This document shows positions 18,425-27,058 of a DNA stretch of 64,000 nucleotides, piece after piece (within the stretch, counting starts at the first letter, position 1; every line of letters starts with the position of its first letter). The DNA is taken from the NCBI RefSeq assembly GCF_019748715.1, contig NZ_JACLBZ010000020.1, forward strand, positions 1 through 64,000, written 5' to 3'. The position numbers and the translations under genes are program-made. Source of the DNA: Sporosarcina aquimarina. Its GTDB lineage: Bacteria; Bacillota; Bacilli; Bacillales_A; Planococcaceae. Under the pieces are notes generated by a model, which had not been told where the DNA came from, ran no database searches, and saw only the letters and a program-made list of their open reading frames with translations.

Positions 18425-19707
18425 TTCTGGCTTTCCTAATCTTTTTACTGACACTTGTATTTGTTATCTGGCAGCCAAAAGGGTTATCCATTGGTTGGTC
18501 TGCGGTGGCAGGTGCAATTCTGGCATTGCTCGTTGGAGTTGTCAGCTTCTCAGATGTTCTGGATGTAACATCCATCGTTTGGAATGCTACGCTGACCTTC
18601 GTAGCACTGATCATCATTTCATTGATTTTGGATGAAATCGGATTTTTCGAATGGGCGGCATTGCATATGGCGAGGTTTGCCAGAGGCAGCGGCTTGCGGA
18701 TGTTTTTGCTCATCATTCTTCTCGGTGCTGCCGTGTCGGCTCTTTTCGCGAATGATGGGGCTGCTCTGATTTTGACTCCGATTGTTTTGGCAATGGTGAG
18801 AGCTCTCGATTTTAAAGAAAAGATGATTTTGCCTTTCGTTATGGCATCCGGCTTCATCGCGGATACGACATCTCTTCCCTTCGTCGTAAGCAATCTGGTG
18901 AATATTGTATCCGCTGATTTCTTCGGCATAGGTTTCGCGGAATATGCGAGCCGAATGATCATCCCGAACTTCTTCAGTTTGATCGCGAGCATCCTGGTAC
19001 TCTATCTTTATTTTGCTAAATCCATTCCGAAGCATTTCGATGAATCGCGGCTGCGTCAACCTGCCGCTGCCATTCAGGATCAGAGAATGTTTCGGATTTC
19101 ATGGATTGTACTCGGCATTTTGTTGATCGGCTACTTTGCCAGCGAATCCCTCACTCTGCCTGTTTCATTTGTTGCAGGGGCGGTAGCACTTCTCTTCTTG
19201 CTGACAGCCAAACGCAGTCCCGCTGTAGAAATAAATAAAGTGATAAAAGGTGCGCCTTGGGCAATCGTCTTCTTTTCAATCGGCATGTATGTTGTTGTAT
19301 ACGGCTTACGAAACGCAGGCATGACCGCTACGCTGACTAGTTTGATCGAATGGACGTCCAGCCACGGATTGTATGCCGCCACGATCAGTATGGGCTTCAT
19401 TGCTGCTATTCTTTCCTCTTTCATGAATAATTTGCCTACCGTCATGATCGATGCATTGGCCATCCAAGATGCAGCTGTATCACCTGAAATTCGCGAAGCT
19501 CTTATATACGCTAATGTCATTGGGTCTGATCTTGGACCGAAAATGACACCGATCGGATCATTGGCTACTTTGCTTTGGTTGCATGTTCTTTCATTAAAAG
19601 GCGTCCGAATTTCTTGGGGGTATTATTTCAAAGTAGGTATCGTATTAACTGTTCCTACTTTATTTATTACGTTAACCGGATTATGGTGGTGGCTGACCAT
19701 CGTATGA
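18415..19707 (+). CDS. arsB: Arsenite efflux membrane protein ArsB
   Basis: 430-residue integral membrane protein with about eleven to twelve helices, of the ArsB/NhaD ion-transporter superfamily. [16 protein letters not shown] and [10 protein letters not shown] are the two paired signature loops of ArsB, and [20 protein letters not shown] matches its C-terminal signature. It exports As(III) or Sb(III), coupled to proton motive force when no ArsA is present. There is no arsC (arsenate reductase) next to it, so the locus by itself covers arsenite only. Confidence 0.93.
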   Translation: MQIILAFLIFLLTLVFVIWQPKGLSIGWSAVAGAILALLVGVVSFSDVLDVTSIVWNATLTFVALIIISLILDEIGFFEWAALHMARFARGSGLRMFLLIILLGAAVSALFANDGAALILTPIVLAMVRALDFKEKMILPFVMASGFIADTTSLPFVVSNLVNIVSADFFGIGFAEYASRMIIPNFFSLIASILVLYLYFAKSIPKHFDESRLRQPAAAIQDQRMFRISWIVLGILLIGYFASESLTLPVSFVAGAVALLFLLTAKRSPAVEINKVIKGAPWAIVFFSIGMYVVVYGLRNAGMTATLTSLIEWTSSHGLYAATISMGFIAAILSSFMNNLPTVMIDALAIQDAAVSPEIREALIYANVIGSDLGPKMTPIGSLATLLWLHVLSLKGVRISWGYYFKVGIVLTVPTLFITLTGLWWWLTIV

Positions 19708-19711
19708 AGAT

Positions 19712-19752
19712 AAAAGGCTGTCCTGGAAGTTTTCAGTGACAGTCTTTTTTTC
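19712..19752 (+). terminator. Terminator of arsRB
   Basis: AAAGGCTGTC and GACAGTCTTT pair around a 15-nt loop and run into seven Ts; five nucleotides after the arsB stop. Confidence 0.8.
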
Positions 19753-19757
19753 CGTGT

Positions 19758-19925
19758 TCCAGCAAGCGTAGAGGCGAAACGCACGAAAGTGTCATTGCAC
19801 CGAGCCAAAATGCCAACGAACCAAGCGAAAAATTTTCCGGACCGCACCAAAGTCGGGGCATCCCGAACCAAATCACTTAACAAGCGAGCCAAACAGCCAA
19901 CGAAACGAACATTTTCGTCTACCCT
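19758..19925. repeat. Array of eight 21-bp units (CGARCCAA/CGCACGAA motif)
   Basis: Eight consecutive blocks of exactly 21 bp (19758, 19779, 19800, 19821, 19842, 19863, 19884, 19905). Each begins with a variant of CCGARCCAA or ACGCACGAA and has a variable second half. Because 21 is a multiple of three, one frame on the minus strand reads as a fake heptad repeat (LVR/LAR every seven residues). It lies between the convergent arsB and ehuA terminators. The motif differs from that of the array at 13320-13453, but the period is the same. Confidence 0.85.
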
Positions 19926-19947
19926 TCCCGACAACTTCTTCCCGCGT

Positions 19948-19986
19948 TAAAAAGGAGCCGGCCGAAATTTCCCGGTCAGCTCCTTT
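19948..19986. terminator. Bidirectional terminator between arsB and ehuA
   Basis: AAAAAGGAGC and GCTCCTTTTT flank an inner CCGG/CCGG pair, with A and T runs on both sides. On the minus strand it ends the ehu operon immediately after the ehuA stop. Confidence 0.85.
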
Positions 19987-19987
19987 T

Positions 19988-20761
19988 TCATCTACTGCTT
20001 GTAAAACGTCCTAAGAAATCTTGCAGACGCTCACTTTCCGGATTCATCAGAATTTCTGAAGGCGCACCCTGTTCTTCGATGACGCCTTCATTCAGGAAGA
20101 CGACACGATCAGCGATGTCGAGGGCGAAATCCATTTCATGTGTAACGAGGATCATTGCCATCTCCCCTTCTTTCGCCAAATCACGGATGACTTCCAGCAC
20201 TTCTCCGACTAACTCTGGGTCAAGGGCGGACGTCACTTCATCGAACAGCATGACTTTCGGACGCATCATCAAGGCGCGAGCCATGGCGACACGTTGTTTT
20301 TGTCCGCCTGACAATTGTGCAGGATAAAGTTCGATTTTGTCACCCAGCCCCACCTTTTCAAGCATCTCAACGGCCGTCGCTTTCACTTCCGACTTGCTTT
20401 CATTTTTCACGAGAACTGGTGCCAACATGCAGTTCTCCAAAATCGTCATATGCGGGAAAAGGTTAAAATGTTGGAATACCATACCGATATCTCCACGAAT
20501 GGAACGCAGATGGTTTTCATCTGCTGTCACCCACTCGCCTTTCTTCTCCATCTGCCATAAGTTCTCGCCGTTCACTTCAATGATGCCAGCTGTCGGTTCT
20601 TCCAGTGTCATCAACATCCGGATGATCGTCGTTTTACCAGAACCACTCGGACCGATCAGCGCCACTTTTTCAGATGGTTTGATATCCAGGTCAATCCCCT
20701 TTAATACTTCGGTTTGTCCAAATGATTTATGAACGTCTTTATATTGCACTATCGGTTCCAT
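19988..20761 (-). CDS. ehuA: Ectoine/hydroxyectoine-type ABC transporter ATP-binding protein
   Basis: 257-residue ATPase of the polar amino acid uptake family, with Walker A GPSGSGKTT, Q-loop MVFQHFNLFPH, signature LSGGQKQR, Walker B MLFDEVTSALD and switch His VTHEMDFA. The identity as EhuA rests on the neighbouring EhuB-like binding protein; the ATPase alone would read as a GlnQ-type subunit. Last gene of ehuBCDA. Confidence 0.82.
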   Translation of the reverse strand: MEPIVQYKDVHKSFGQTEVLKGIDLDIKPSEKVALIGPSGSGKTTIIRMLMTLEEPTAGIIEVNGENLWQMEKKGEWVTADENHLRSIRGDIGMVFQHFNLFPHMTILENCMLAPVLVKNESKSEVKATAVEMLEKVGLGDKIELYPAQLSGGQKQRVAMARALMMRPKVMLFDEVTSALDPELVGEVLEVIRDLAKEGEMAMILVTHEMDFALDIADRVVFLNEGVIEEQGAPSEILMNPESERLQDFLGRFTSSR

Positions 20762-20807
20762 TCTCTTCCCCTCTCCTTCATTCAGTTGCGTTTTTATTCA
20801 GGATGCA

Positions 20808-21491
20808 TTATGCCAGCGTCTTCTTGTCGAACCGGCGATTGTATTTTTTCTCTAATTTATTTATCAACAACGCCGAAGGATAACTCAATAATAAGAAGAA
20901 CAGCGCCACCACAGTAAGAGGCTCCACGTATTTATAATATTGAGCTCCATAGTCATTCGCGATATGAAGCATCGCCACCACACCGATTGTAGACGCAAGT
21001 GGAACTTCCTTAAACATGATGATCAAGTAATTCCCGAGCATTGGGATCGTCGGCGGAATTGCTTGAGGCAAAATGATTTTCATCCATTTTTGACGTGTGG
21101 ATAAATTCAGTGCAGTCGATGCTTCCCACTGACCTTTATCCACTGATTCAATGCCTGAACGATATACTTCAGACATGTACGTGCTAAAATGTATGCCAAG
21201 ACCGAGAATTGCAGCTACAAAAGGATTTAGCGACACCCCTACAACCGGCATCATAGGCCATGCATAATAAATAAAAAACAATTGCACGAGCGGAGGCGTA
21301 GAACGAATGAATTCCGCAAGCCATCCAAACAGCCATCGCACAGGCCGCCAAGGAAGTCTGCTGATAAACACCCAGAAGAATCCGAAGACAGCGGCAAATA
21401 AATAGCATGCCAGCGTCAGTCCTAGGGTGATCCATAAGCCCTTAAAAATCATAGGAATTACTGAAAAAAACACTTCCCAACTCCAAGTCAT
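20808..21491 (-). CDS. ehuD: Ectoine-type ABC transporter permease EhuD
   Basis: 227-residue HisM-type permease with about five helices. EFIRSTPPLVQLFFIYYAWP and the EAA-loop region YRSGIESVDKGQWEAS followed by LPQAIPPTIP are typical of polar amino acid permeases. Its ATG overlaps the stop of ehuC. It would pair with EhuC as a heterodimeric channel. Confidence 0.82.
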   Translation of the reverse strand: MTWSWEVFFSVIPMIFKGLWITLGLTLACYLFAAVFGFFWVFISRLPWRPVRWLFGWLAEFIRSTPPLVQLFFIYYAWPMMPVVGVSLNPFVAAILGLGIHFSTYMSEVYRSGIESVDKGQWEASTALNLSTRQKWMKIILPQAIPPTIPMLGNYLIIMFKEVPLASTIGVVAMLHIANDYGAQYYKYVEPLTVVALFFLLLSYPSALLINKLEKKYNRRFDKKTLA

Positions 21492-22150
21492 CAGCTAGCC
21501 ACCCCTTTCTTCGATACACTCTCCATCTTTCTTGTGAAAGCAATCAACGGCAGCGCAATCACAAAGTACATCACGAGGAGAAGTACATAAACCGTCGGGG
21601 ATTCCGCCAAGTGCGTGCTTCGGTAAATATTTCCGTAATACAATAAGTCCGTCAGTCCAATCAATGACACCAACGACGTTGCTTTCAAAATTTGAATCAA
21701 GTAGTTGCCGTATTCAGGAAGCATCATACGCAGCGCCTGAGGTAGAATAACATGCCGCATCCGTTGAAACTTCGATAAATTCAGCGCGACGGATGCTTCA
21801 GTCTGTCCGACCGCCACTGCTTGAATCGATCCGCGCACAATCTCAGACATATAGGCCCCATAATTTAGCGAAATCGCCAGTACAGCCACCCATATATCGC
21901 TCCCCAGATGGATATTGAATAGGCCGGGCAGTGCATAGGAAAACCAGAACAATTGTACAATCAGCGATGTCCCACGAAAAATTTCTACATAGAAACCAGT
22001 GAACCCTCTCAGCAAAGGATTCGTGTTGACACGCGACAGACCTGCGACGAAAGCGATAATACTCGCACAAATAATCGACAGGACCAGCACCTGTAACGTT
22101 ACGCCTAACCCTTGTACGACGGTGGAAAATATATCGGGTAAGGAACTCAC
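21491..22150 (-). CDS. ehuC: Ectoine-type ABC transporter permease EhuC
   Basis: 219-residue HisM-type permease with about five helices; YVEIFRGTSLIVQLFWFSYA and the EAA loop IVRGSIQAVAVGQTEAS followed by LPQALRMMLPEYGN. A GTG at 22150 fits the GGAG ribosome site (8-nt spacing) better than a GTG three codons upstream. It is separated from the binding-protein gene by an attenuating terminator. Confidence 0.82.
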   Translation of the reverse strand: MSSLPDIFSTVVQGLGVTLQVLVLSIICASIIAFVAGLSRVNTNPLLRGFTGFYVEIFRGTSLIVQLFWFSYALPGLFNIHLGSDIWVAVLAISLNYGAYMSEIVRGSIQAVAVGQTEASVALNLSKFQRMRHVILPQALRMMLPEYGNYLIQILKATSLVSLIGLTDLLYYGNIYRSTHLAESPTVYVLLLVMYFVIALPLIAFTRKMESVSKKGVAS

Positions 22151-22225
22151 AAAAACCACTCCATTATTTACGTTTTCATTTCATCCTTCTTAATCTAGTG
22201 CCATGAGCAGCTTACGGAAGGTAAG

Positions 22226-22255
22226 AAAAAGGCCATGCCGCTGTTGGGCATGACC
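22226..22255 (-). terminator. Intra-operon terminator after ehuB
   Basis: GGTCATGCC and GGCATGGCC form a 9-bp stem with a 7-nt loop, followed by TTTTT on the minus strand. Placed between the binding-protein gene and the permease genes, it would give more binding protein than permease, a usual pattern for ABC importers. Confidence 0.8.
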
Positions 22256-22266
22256 CGGCCACTCTT

Positions 22267-23148
22267 TTAATAGTTCTCTCCGCTGCAGACACTTTCCGTT
22301 GTTATTTCATTTTCAACAATATTCATCTCTTCTGTGAAACCGAATGGTTCGATCAACTCTGCAATTTTCCCGCTGTCTTTCAGCTTTTGCAATTCTTCAT
22401 TGTACGCTTCACGCAGTTCATCATCACTGTCTAGGAAAGCAGCTGCGCCATAGCTTGGTACGCCTTCGATATCAGGTTGTTCGAAATCCGTGACAAACTC
22501 GAGCTTGTCATTATTTGCTGATTCCAGCGCCATTTTAATGGTCATTTCAGTACCCGTTGTGACAGCAGCACGCCCCGATTCAACAGCTGAGAATGAAGCC
22601 GGAATATCGGGAACCATCATAATTTGACTTTCTGCAATGCCTTCACGGAGCATGAAATCCTTTTCTGTAGCACCACTCATCACCGCCACTTTGATATCTG
22701 GGTTCGCGGCAATATCTTTATAGCTCTTCAAATTCATCGGGTTGCCTTTTTCTACGATCAAGCCTTCCCCATATTTGATTTCAGGCTCACCAAACGAGAC
22801 AGTTGCACAACGGTCCGGCGTAATTGCCATACCTGCTGTAACTACATCAAATTTCCCTGCGCCTAAGCCTGGGATCAATTGACCGAATTCGGATAGTTTG
22901 CCATCCACTTCCTCAACGCCCAAGTTTTCAAAGACCGCTTTGGCAATAGCGACCGCAGCACCTTGCAATTCCCCATCTTCTTCATATGCATACGGTTTCT
23001 CATTGGCAAAGCCGACTCTGACAACGCCTTTCTCTTTCAAATCATCCAACTTACTTCCACTACTACTGCTACCGGAATCTCCATTGCCGCATGCTGCCAG
23101 TAGTAAAAGCATCATCATCGCCAAAACACTTATCGCCGACTTCTTCAT
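22267..23148 (-). CDS. ehuB: Ectoine/hydroxyectoine-binding lipoprotein EhuB
   Basis: 293-residue solute-binding lipoprotein. Signal peptide with lipobox LAAC, a Ser-rich linker and a type II periplasmic-binding fold (about 40-275). VRVGFANEKPYAY, LSEFGQLIPGLGAGKFDVV, GMAITPDRC and the closing LIEPFGFT match the EhuB family rather than glutamine or cystine binders. Ectoines are compatible solutes, so the system probably scavenges osmoprotectants. The ATG at 23148 has GGGGGAG at the right distance; a further start at 23175 is unlikely. Confidence 0.85.
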   Translation of the reverse strand: MKKSAISVLAMMMLLLLAACGNGDSGSSSSGSKLDDLKEKGVVRVGFANEKPYAYEEDGELQGAAVAIAKAVFENLGVEEVDGKLSEFGQLIPGLGAGKFDVVTAGMAITPDRCATVSFGEPEIKYGEGLIVEKGNPMNLKSYKDIAANPDIKVAVMSGATEKDFMLREGIAESQIMMVPDIPASFSAVESGRAAVTTGTEMTIKMALESANNDKLEFVTDFEQPDIEGVPSYGAAAFLDSDDELREAYNEELQKLKDSGKIAELIEPFGFTEEMNIVENEITTESVCSGENY

Positions 23149-23195
23149 AATTCTCCCCCTTGACTTTTTCATCAAACATTTTTTACTTAGTTGCT

Positions 23196-23224
23196 AGATT
23201 ACCATAGTTAAAATTCGAGTTCAA
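23196..23224 (-). promoter_or_regulatory. ehuB promoter
   Basis: TTGAAC and TAATCT with a 17-nt spacer, about 50 nt upstream of the start codon. Confidence 0.6.
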
Positions 23225-23773
23225 ATCGTTTTCGTTATTTTCTAAATATCCAATTAAGTGGATACCATCTACAAACATGATTATGACAGCGTTTTCAAGA
23301 GACAAGATTCGCTAGTAATATATTTAAATTTTATTTTTTAATAGGTGAAAAGGCGCTAATTTAATTTTGCTTCATACAAACTTTCTTTTTCGATTTCAAG
23401 CCCTGATCCCATACTTATTTTCCCATTATTTAATTCATAAAGAAATTGAATAATATATTTCAGATACAGCTATTTTTTGTATGACCAAGCGTAAAAAGCA
23501 GAAGAAAGTACCAAATCTCCGTATACAAAAAAGAACCATCTGATAAGTCAGGTAGAAATGACTTTTCGGACGGTCTAACAACTCTCTATTGCAACTAAAC
23601 CTTTAACACTCCAAGCAACAGAGTAATTGTACCAATTGAAAAATTGCTTAACTTCCTTGCTGTTAACACATGTTATAAAAGAGCTGTGTGTTGTCGATAC
23701 TCAAGAAAGTGGACATGGGAACAGAAATAGCACACGTGAAACACAAATTCGTTTCACTGTATTGTACAAAAAA
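23225..23773. other. Gene-free region upstream of ehuB
   Basis: About 550 nt of AT-rich sequence without a credible coding region. One segment (about 23524-23570: aagaaccatctg...ggacggt) looks like a decayed copy of the GGCTGTCC-stem terminator family seen at 43158 and 58170. Nothing else was recognised. Confidence 0.5.
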
Positions 23774-23816
23774 TGAAAAAACCCTGCAAATGATGATAAA
23801 TCAACATTTACAGGAT
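23774..23816 (-). terminator. Terminator of tRNA-Arg
   Basis: CCTGTAAATG and CATTTGCAGG form a stem with a 12-nt loop, followed by GTTTTTTC, about 40 nt after the tRNA 3' end. Confidence 0.85.
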
Positions 23817-23856
23817 CTTTATTCAGTACATATCGTATAACGATTTAACCTGGTAA

Positions 23857-23928
23857 CGCCCTCGGCAGGAATCGAACCCACATTTTAAGAACCGGAATCT
23901 TACGTGCTATCCGTTGCACCACGAGGGC
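23857..23928 (-). tRNA. tRNA-Arg (anticodon CCG)
   Basis: Acceptor stem GCCCTCG/CGAGGGC, D-arm GTGC...GCAC, anticodon stem TAAGA/TCTTA around loop TTCCGGT (anticodon CCG), T-arm GTGGGTTCGATTCCTGC. 72 nt up to a G discriminator; CCA is not encoded. It reads the rare Arg codon CGG. The tRNA-Arg next to clpP is also found in Bacillus subtilis. Confidence 0.97.
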
Positions 23929-24005
23929 AAAATAAAAACATTACCTATACTCAGTGATCTCGTCTGCTGCAAAAATTATAAAAGCTTCTCTAACAGACAT
24001 CTTCC

Positions 24006-24034
24006 ATTATACCGTGGAATAGAATGAAAAGCAA
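24006..24034 (-). promoter_or_regulatory. tRNA-Arg promoter
   Basis: TTGCTT and TATAAT with a 17-nt spacer, giving a leader of about 70 nt before the mature tRNA. Confidence 0.7.
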
Positions 24035-24056
24035 TCTAATTTTTTAAGGCAAATGA

Positions 24057-24073
24057 TTTGACCTTTGTTGACC
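24057..24073. promoter_or_regulatory. CtsR operator of clpP
   Basis: The minus strand reads GGTCAACAAAGGTCAAA, matching the CtsR direct repeat RGTCAAA-NAN-RGTCAAA with one change. TTGACC within it can serve as the -35 box of clpP. CtsR is the class III heat-shock repressor. Confidence 0.85.
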
Positions 24074-24096
24074 ATCATAGGTAAAATACAATTATA

Positions 24097-24120
24097 GTTG
24101 AAATACCAACTAATTTCAAC
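24097..24120 (+). other. Hairpin in the clpP leader
   Basis: GTTGAAAT and ATTTCAAC make a perfect 8-bp stem around an 8-nt loop, 39 nt before the clpP start codon. It could protect the 5' end of the message; untested. Confidence 0.5.
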
Positions 24121-24159
24121 CGAACGATTATTATGAAGCATTAAAAGGAGGAAGTACCA

Positions 24160-24753
24160 TTGAATCTTATTCCTACAGTTATTGAACAAACCAACCGTGG
24201 TGAACGGGCGTATGACATCTATTCCCGCTTGTTGAAAGACCGGATTATCATGCTCGGCAGCGGCATCGATGACAATGTTGCGAATTCGATCGTTGCGCAG
24301 CTCTTATTCCTGGAAGCAGAAGATCCGGAAAAAGACATCTCCATTTATATTAACAGCCCGGGTGGAAGTATTACAGCGGGTATGGCGATCTACGACACGA
24401 TGCAATTTATTAAACCGGACATCCAGACAATCTGTATCGGTATGGCTGCATCCATGGGTGCCTTCTTACTGACAGCGGGAGCACCAGGCAAACGTTACGC
24501 ATTGCCTAACGCAGAAGTAATGATTCACCAACCACTTGGTGGTGCACAAGGTCAAGCGACTGAAATTGAAATCGCAGCGAAGCGCATCTTGCACTTACGT
24601 GAGAAGTTGAATCAAATTTTGGCCGATCGTACAGGTCAGCCGATTGAAGTCATCGCACAAGATACGGATCGTGATAATTTCATGACAGCGGAACGTGCAA
24701 AAGAATATGGCTTAATCGATCATATCGTTCAACGCAGCGACATGAAAAAATAA
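24160..24753 (+). CDS. clpP: ATP-dependent Clp protease proteolytic subunit
   Basis: Serine peptidase that forms the tetradecameric core used by ClpX, ClpC and ClpE. 197 residues, standard length. Catalytic triad: Ser in [11 protein letters not shown], His in [10 protein letters not shown], Asp in DTDRDNFM. N-terminal [20 protein letters not shown] is the axial-loop region. TTG start follows AAGGAGGAAG. A CtsR operator upstream places it under heat and protein-stress control; tmRNA-tagged proteins are among its substrates. Confidence 0.99.
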   Translation: MNLIPTVIEQTNRGERAYDIYSRLLKDRIIMLGSGIDDNVANSIVAQLLFLEAEDPEKDISIYINSPGGSITAGMAIYDTMQFIKPDIQTICIGMAASMGAFLLTAGAPGKRYALPNAEVMIHQPLGGAQGQATEIEIAAKRILHLREKLNQILADRTGQPIEVIAQDTDRDNFMTAERAKEYGLIDHIVQRSDMKK

Positions 24754-24757
24754 GACA

Positions 24758-24800
24758 AAAAAGAACCGATTCTTCCCAAAAAGGAGAATCGGTTCTTTTT
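24758..24800. terminator. Bidirectional terminator between clpP and crh
   Basis: AAAAAAGAACCGATTCT and AGAATCGGTTCTTTTT form a long stem with a short loop, with A and T runs on both sides. It overlaps the crh stop codon region. Confidence 0.9.
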
Positions 24801-25059
24801 ATTGCTGTTCAGCTTCTACAAAATCCGTAAGATTCTGAAGTGCCAAGTCTTCATCAATGCCGTCTGCCATCAAGATGATCTCAGTGCCTTTGGCAATCGC
24901 CAGACTCATAATCCCCATGATGCTTTTCGCATTCACCTGGCGTCTTTCTTTCTTCAAATAAATATCTGCAGTGTATTTATTTGCTTCCTGGACAAATAGT
25001 GCGGCTTGTCTCGCCTGTAATCCAGGTTTGATTCCCACTTTCACAGTTTTTTCTACCAT
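24799..25059 (-). CDS. crh: Catabolite repression HPr-like protein Crh
   Basis: HPr paralogue of 86 residues. In place of the phosphorylatable His15 it has Gln (LQARQAALFVQEANKY), so it cannot take part in sugar phosphotransfer, while the regulatory Ser46 is kept in NAKSIMGIMSLA. HprK, encoded 9 kb away, phosphorylates Ser46, and Crh-P then acts as a CcpA corepressor; unphosphorylated Crh also affects methylglyoxal synthase, encoded in this window at 58668. Last gene of the nudix-rapZ-glmR-whiA-crh operon. Confidence 0.95.
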   Translation of the reverse strand: MVEKTVKVGIKPGLQARQAALFVQEANKYTADIYLKKERRQVNAKSIMGIMSLAIAKGTEIILMADGIDEDLALQNLTDFVEAEQQ

Positions 25060-25110
25060 ATCGTATGCTCCTTTTCTTCCTTTTTTAAGAAGGATCTACT
25101 CGTTCTTTCG

Positions 25111-26043
25111 TTAATTTCCGCGCAATCTTTCAGCGATCTCTTCAATCTTCCGCAAGCGATGATTGACACCCGATTTACTGACAGGCGTCCCTGTCACCAG
25201 TTCGCCCAATTCTTTTAACGTAACATCTTGATGAGCTACGCGTAATTGAGCAATTTCTTGCAGACGTTCCGGCAATTGATCGAGCCCGATCGTCTGTTCA
25301 ATCAACTTAATATTCTCTACTTGCCGCTGGGCCGCACCAATCGTTTTATTCAGATTGGCGGTTTCGCAATTCACTAGCCGATTTACGCTATTCCTCATAT
25401 CCCGCATAATTCGGACATCCTCAAATTTCATGAGAGATACATGCGCACCGATTATACCTAGGAAATCGGATATCTTTTCAGCTTCCTTCAAATACGCGAT
25501 AAATCCTTTTTTTCGCTCTATAGATTTCGCATTTAATTGGAATCGATTCATTAACTCGACTAGTGATTCGCTATGTTCTTGATAACTTGAGAACACCTCC
25601 AAGTGATAGGAAGACGTCTCAGGGTTATTGACGGAACCTCCTGCCAGGAAAGCTCCGCGTAAGTATGCACGCGCGCAGCAGTCGTCTTCAATGAGCTGCG
25701 GGTCGATTCGGTTCACCATTTGAAAATCATACGTCATAATGGACAGTGTTTCCAATAAATCCTTAGCGCCTTCCCGAATACGGCAAATATAAATATTATT
25801 TTTCTTCAAACGCATTTTCTTCCGTACAAGCATCTCTACTTTATAAGGATACAACTTTTTCAAGTTAGAATAAAGTCGTCTTGCTATCGCTGCATTTTCT
25901 GTTTGAACATCAAGACTTAATTGTTTATTGGAAAAAGACATCACGCCATTCATTCGAATAAAAGCTGCAATTTCTGCTTTCGTACAGCAGTCCTCCGCTT
26001 CAATTTGCGTCAATTCCTTTTTCGTTTTGGATGCAAAAGACAT
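25111..26043 (-). CDS. whiA: DNA-binding protein WhiA
   Basis: 310-residue protein with an N-terminal LAGLIDADG-like (degenerate homing endonuclease) domain, including [31 protein letters not shown] features, and a C-terminal helix-turn-helix (about 220-305; [22 protein letters not shown]). In Bacillus it influences cell division and chromosome segregation; in Streptomyces it controls sporulation. Conserved position between glmR and crh. Confidence 0.96.
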   Translation of the reverse strand: MSFASKTKKELTQIEAEDCCTKAEIAAFIRMNGVMSFSNKQLSLDVQTENAAIARRLYSNLKKLYPYKVEMLVRKKMRLKKNNIYICRIREGAKDLLETLSIMTYDFQMVNRIDPQLIEDDCCARAYLRGAFLAGGSVNNPETSSYHLEVFSSYQEHSESLVELMNRFQLNAKSIERKKGFIAYLKEAEKISDFLGIIGAHVSLMKFEDVRIMRDMRNSVNRLVNCETANLNKTIGAAQRQVENIKLIEQTIGLDQLPERLQEIAQLRVAHQDVTLKELGELVTGTPVSKSGVNHRLRKIEEIAERLRGN

Positions 26044-26085
26044 GATATTCCCCCTTTTTCGGCGATCTTCATATCTATCCGCCTT

Positions 26086-27051
26086 CTACGTTCTCTCTAT
26101 ATAGCGCATCAACACATCCGCCACGTCTGCCGATTTATGCATTATCGTTCCATTATATACAGTAGCAATTTCTTGTACAAATACTTCAGGCACGAGCGCT
26201 TGAAGCTTATCTAGATCGTTTTCGACCAACCACGGCTCCGTTTCTTCTCCAACACTTTTGTAAGCGCGTCTGAAGGCTTCTACATTATTAACGAGGACAG
26301 CATCCAGGAAAGGCTCTCCCGCGTGGTCATACAGCGCCTGAACGTGCTCAGAAGCAGTATAGCGGAAAGTCTCTCCTCTTTGTGTCGTCAAATTACCGAC
26401 ATAGACCTTCTTCGCGGTACTTTGGAGAACTGCGTCCCGAATATCTTGCACAAGTATGGTCGGCAAAATACTAGTATACAAGCTGCCAGGCCCAAACACG
26501 ATCAAATCCGCCTTTTTGATCGTCGCCGCGGTCTCCGGCAACGGCTTGACATCTTCCGGTGAAATAAATACGTTTCGGATTTTTCTACCATAGAGAGGTA
26601 TTTTGGATTCACCTGTAATTATTGAACCATCTTCAAGCTCAGCATGCAAGGTTATACGTTGATTTGCTGCCGGCAAGACTTTTCCTTTTATATTCAGCAC
26701 GAGCCCCATCTGCTCAACCGCCCGCGCAAAATCTCCAGTAATTGTTGTTAACGCGGTCAGCATGAGATTTCCGAGTGAGTGGCCTTTCAGATCATCGGAC
26801 CCTTCAAAACGGTATTGGAACATCTTTTCGATCAACGGTTCTACGTCTGAAAGCGCTGCCATAACCTGTCGGATGTCCCCTGGCGGCGGGATGTCATACT
26901 GATCGAACAATCGGCCCGAACTACCTCCGTCATCTGCTACTGTGACAATCGCTGTCAAATCAATAGGATAGCGTTTCAATCCACGCAAAATGTTTGAAAG
27001 GCCTGTTCCACCGCCGAACACAACAACTCTTTTTATAGTAGTGGATGGCAT
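26086..27051 (-). CDS. glmR: Gluconeogenesis factor GlmR (YvcK)
   Basis: 321-residue CofD-like fold protein. GGGTGLSNILRGLK is the nucleotide-sugar loop, followed by VTVADDGGSSGRL and GDIRQVMAAL; C-terminal VVNNVEAFRRAYKSVG. It binds UDP-GlcNAc and stimulates GlmS, needed for growth on gluconeogenic carbon. The ATG at 27051 is eight nucleotides after the rapZ stop; a longer frame reaching 27096 would overlap rapZ and lacks support. Confidence 0.94.
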   Translation of the reverse strand: MPSTTIKRVVVFGGGTGLSNILRGLKRYPIDLTAIVTVADDGGSSGRLFDQYDIPPPGDIRQVMAALSDVEPLIEKMFQYRFEGSDDLKGHSLGNLMLTALTTITGDFARAVEQMGLVLNIKGKVLPAANQRITLHAELEDGSIITGESKIPLYGRKIRNVFISPEDVKPLPETAATIKKADLIVFGPGSLYTSILPTILVQDIRDAVLQSTAKKVYVGNLTTQRGETFRYTASEHVQALYDHAGEPFLDAVLVNNVEAFRRAYKSVGEETEPWLVENDLDKLQALVPEVFVQEIATVYNGTIMHKSADVADVLMRYIERT

Positions 27052-27058
27052 AGCAATG

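Noticed and set aside
19623..19934. 103-codon minus-strand frame with LVR/LAR heptads
   Set aside because: It runs antisense into arsB and through the terminator; heptads come from the 21-bp array.
23225..23773. Riboswitch or T-box upstream of ehuB
   Set aside because: No conserved riboswitch motif, T-box sequence or terminator/antiterminator pair could be found.
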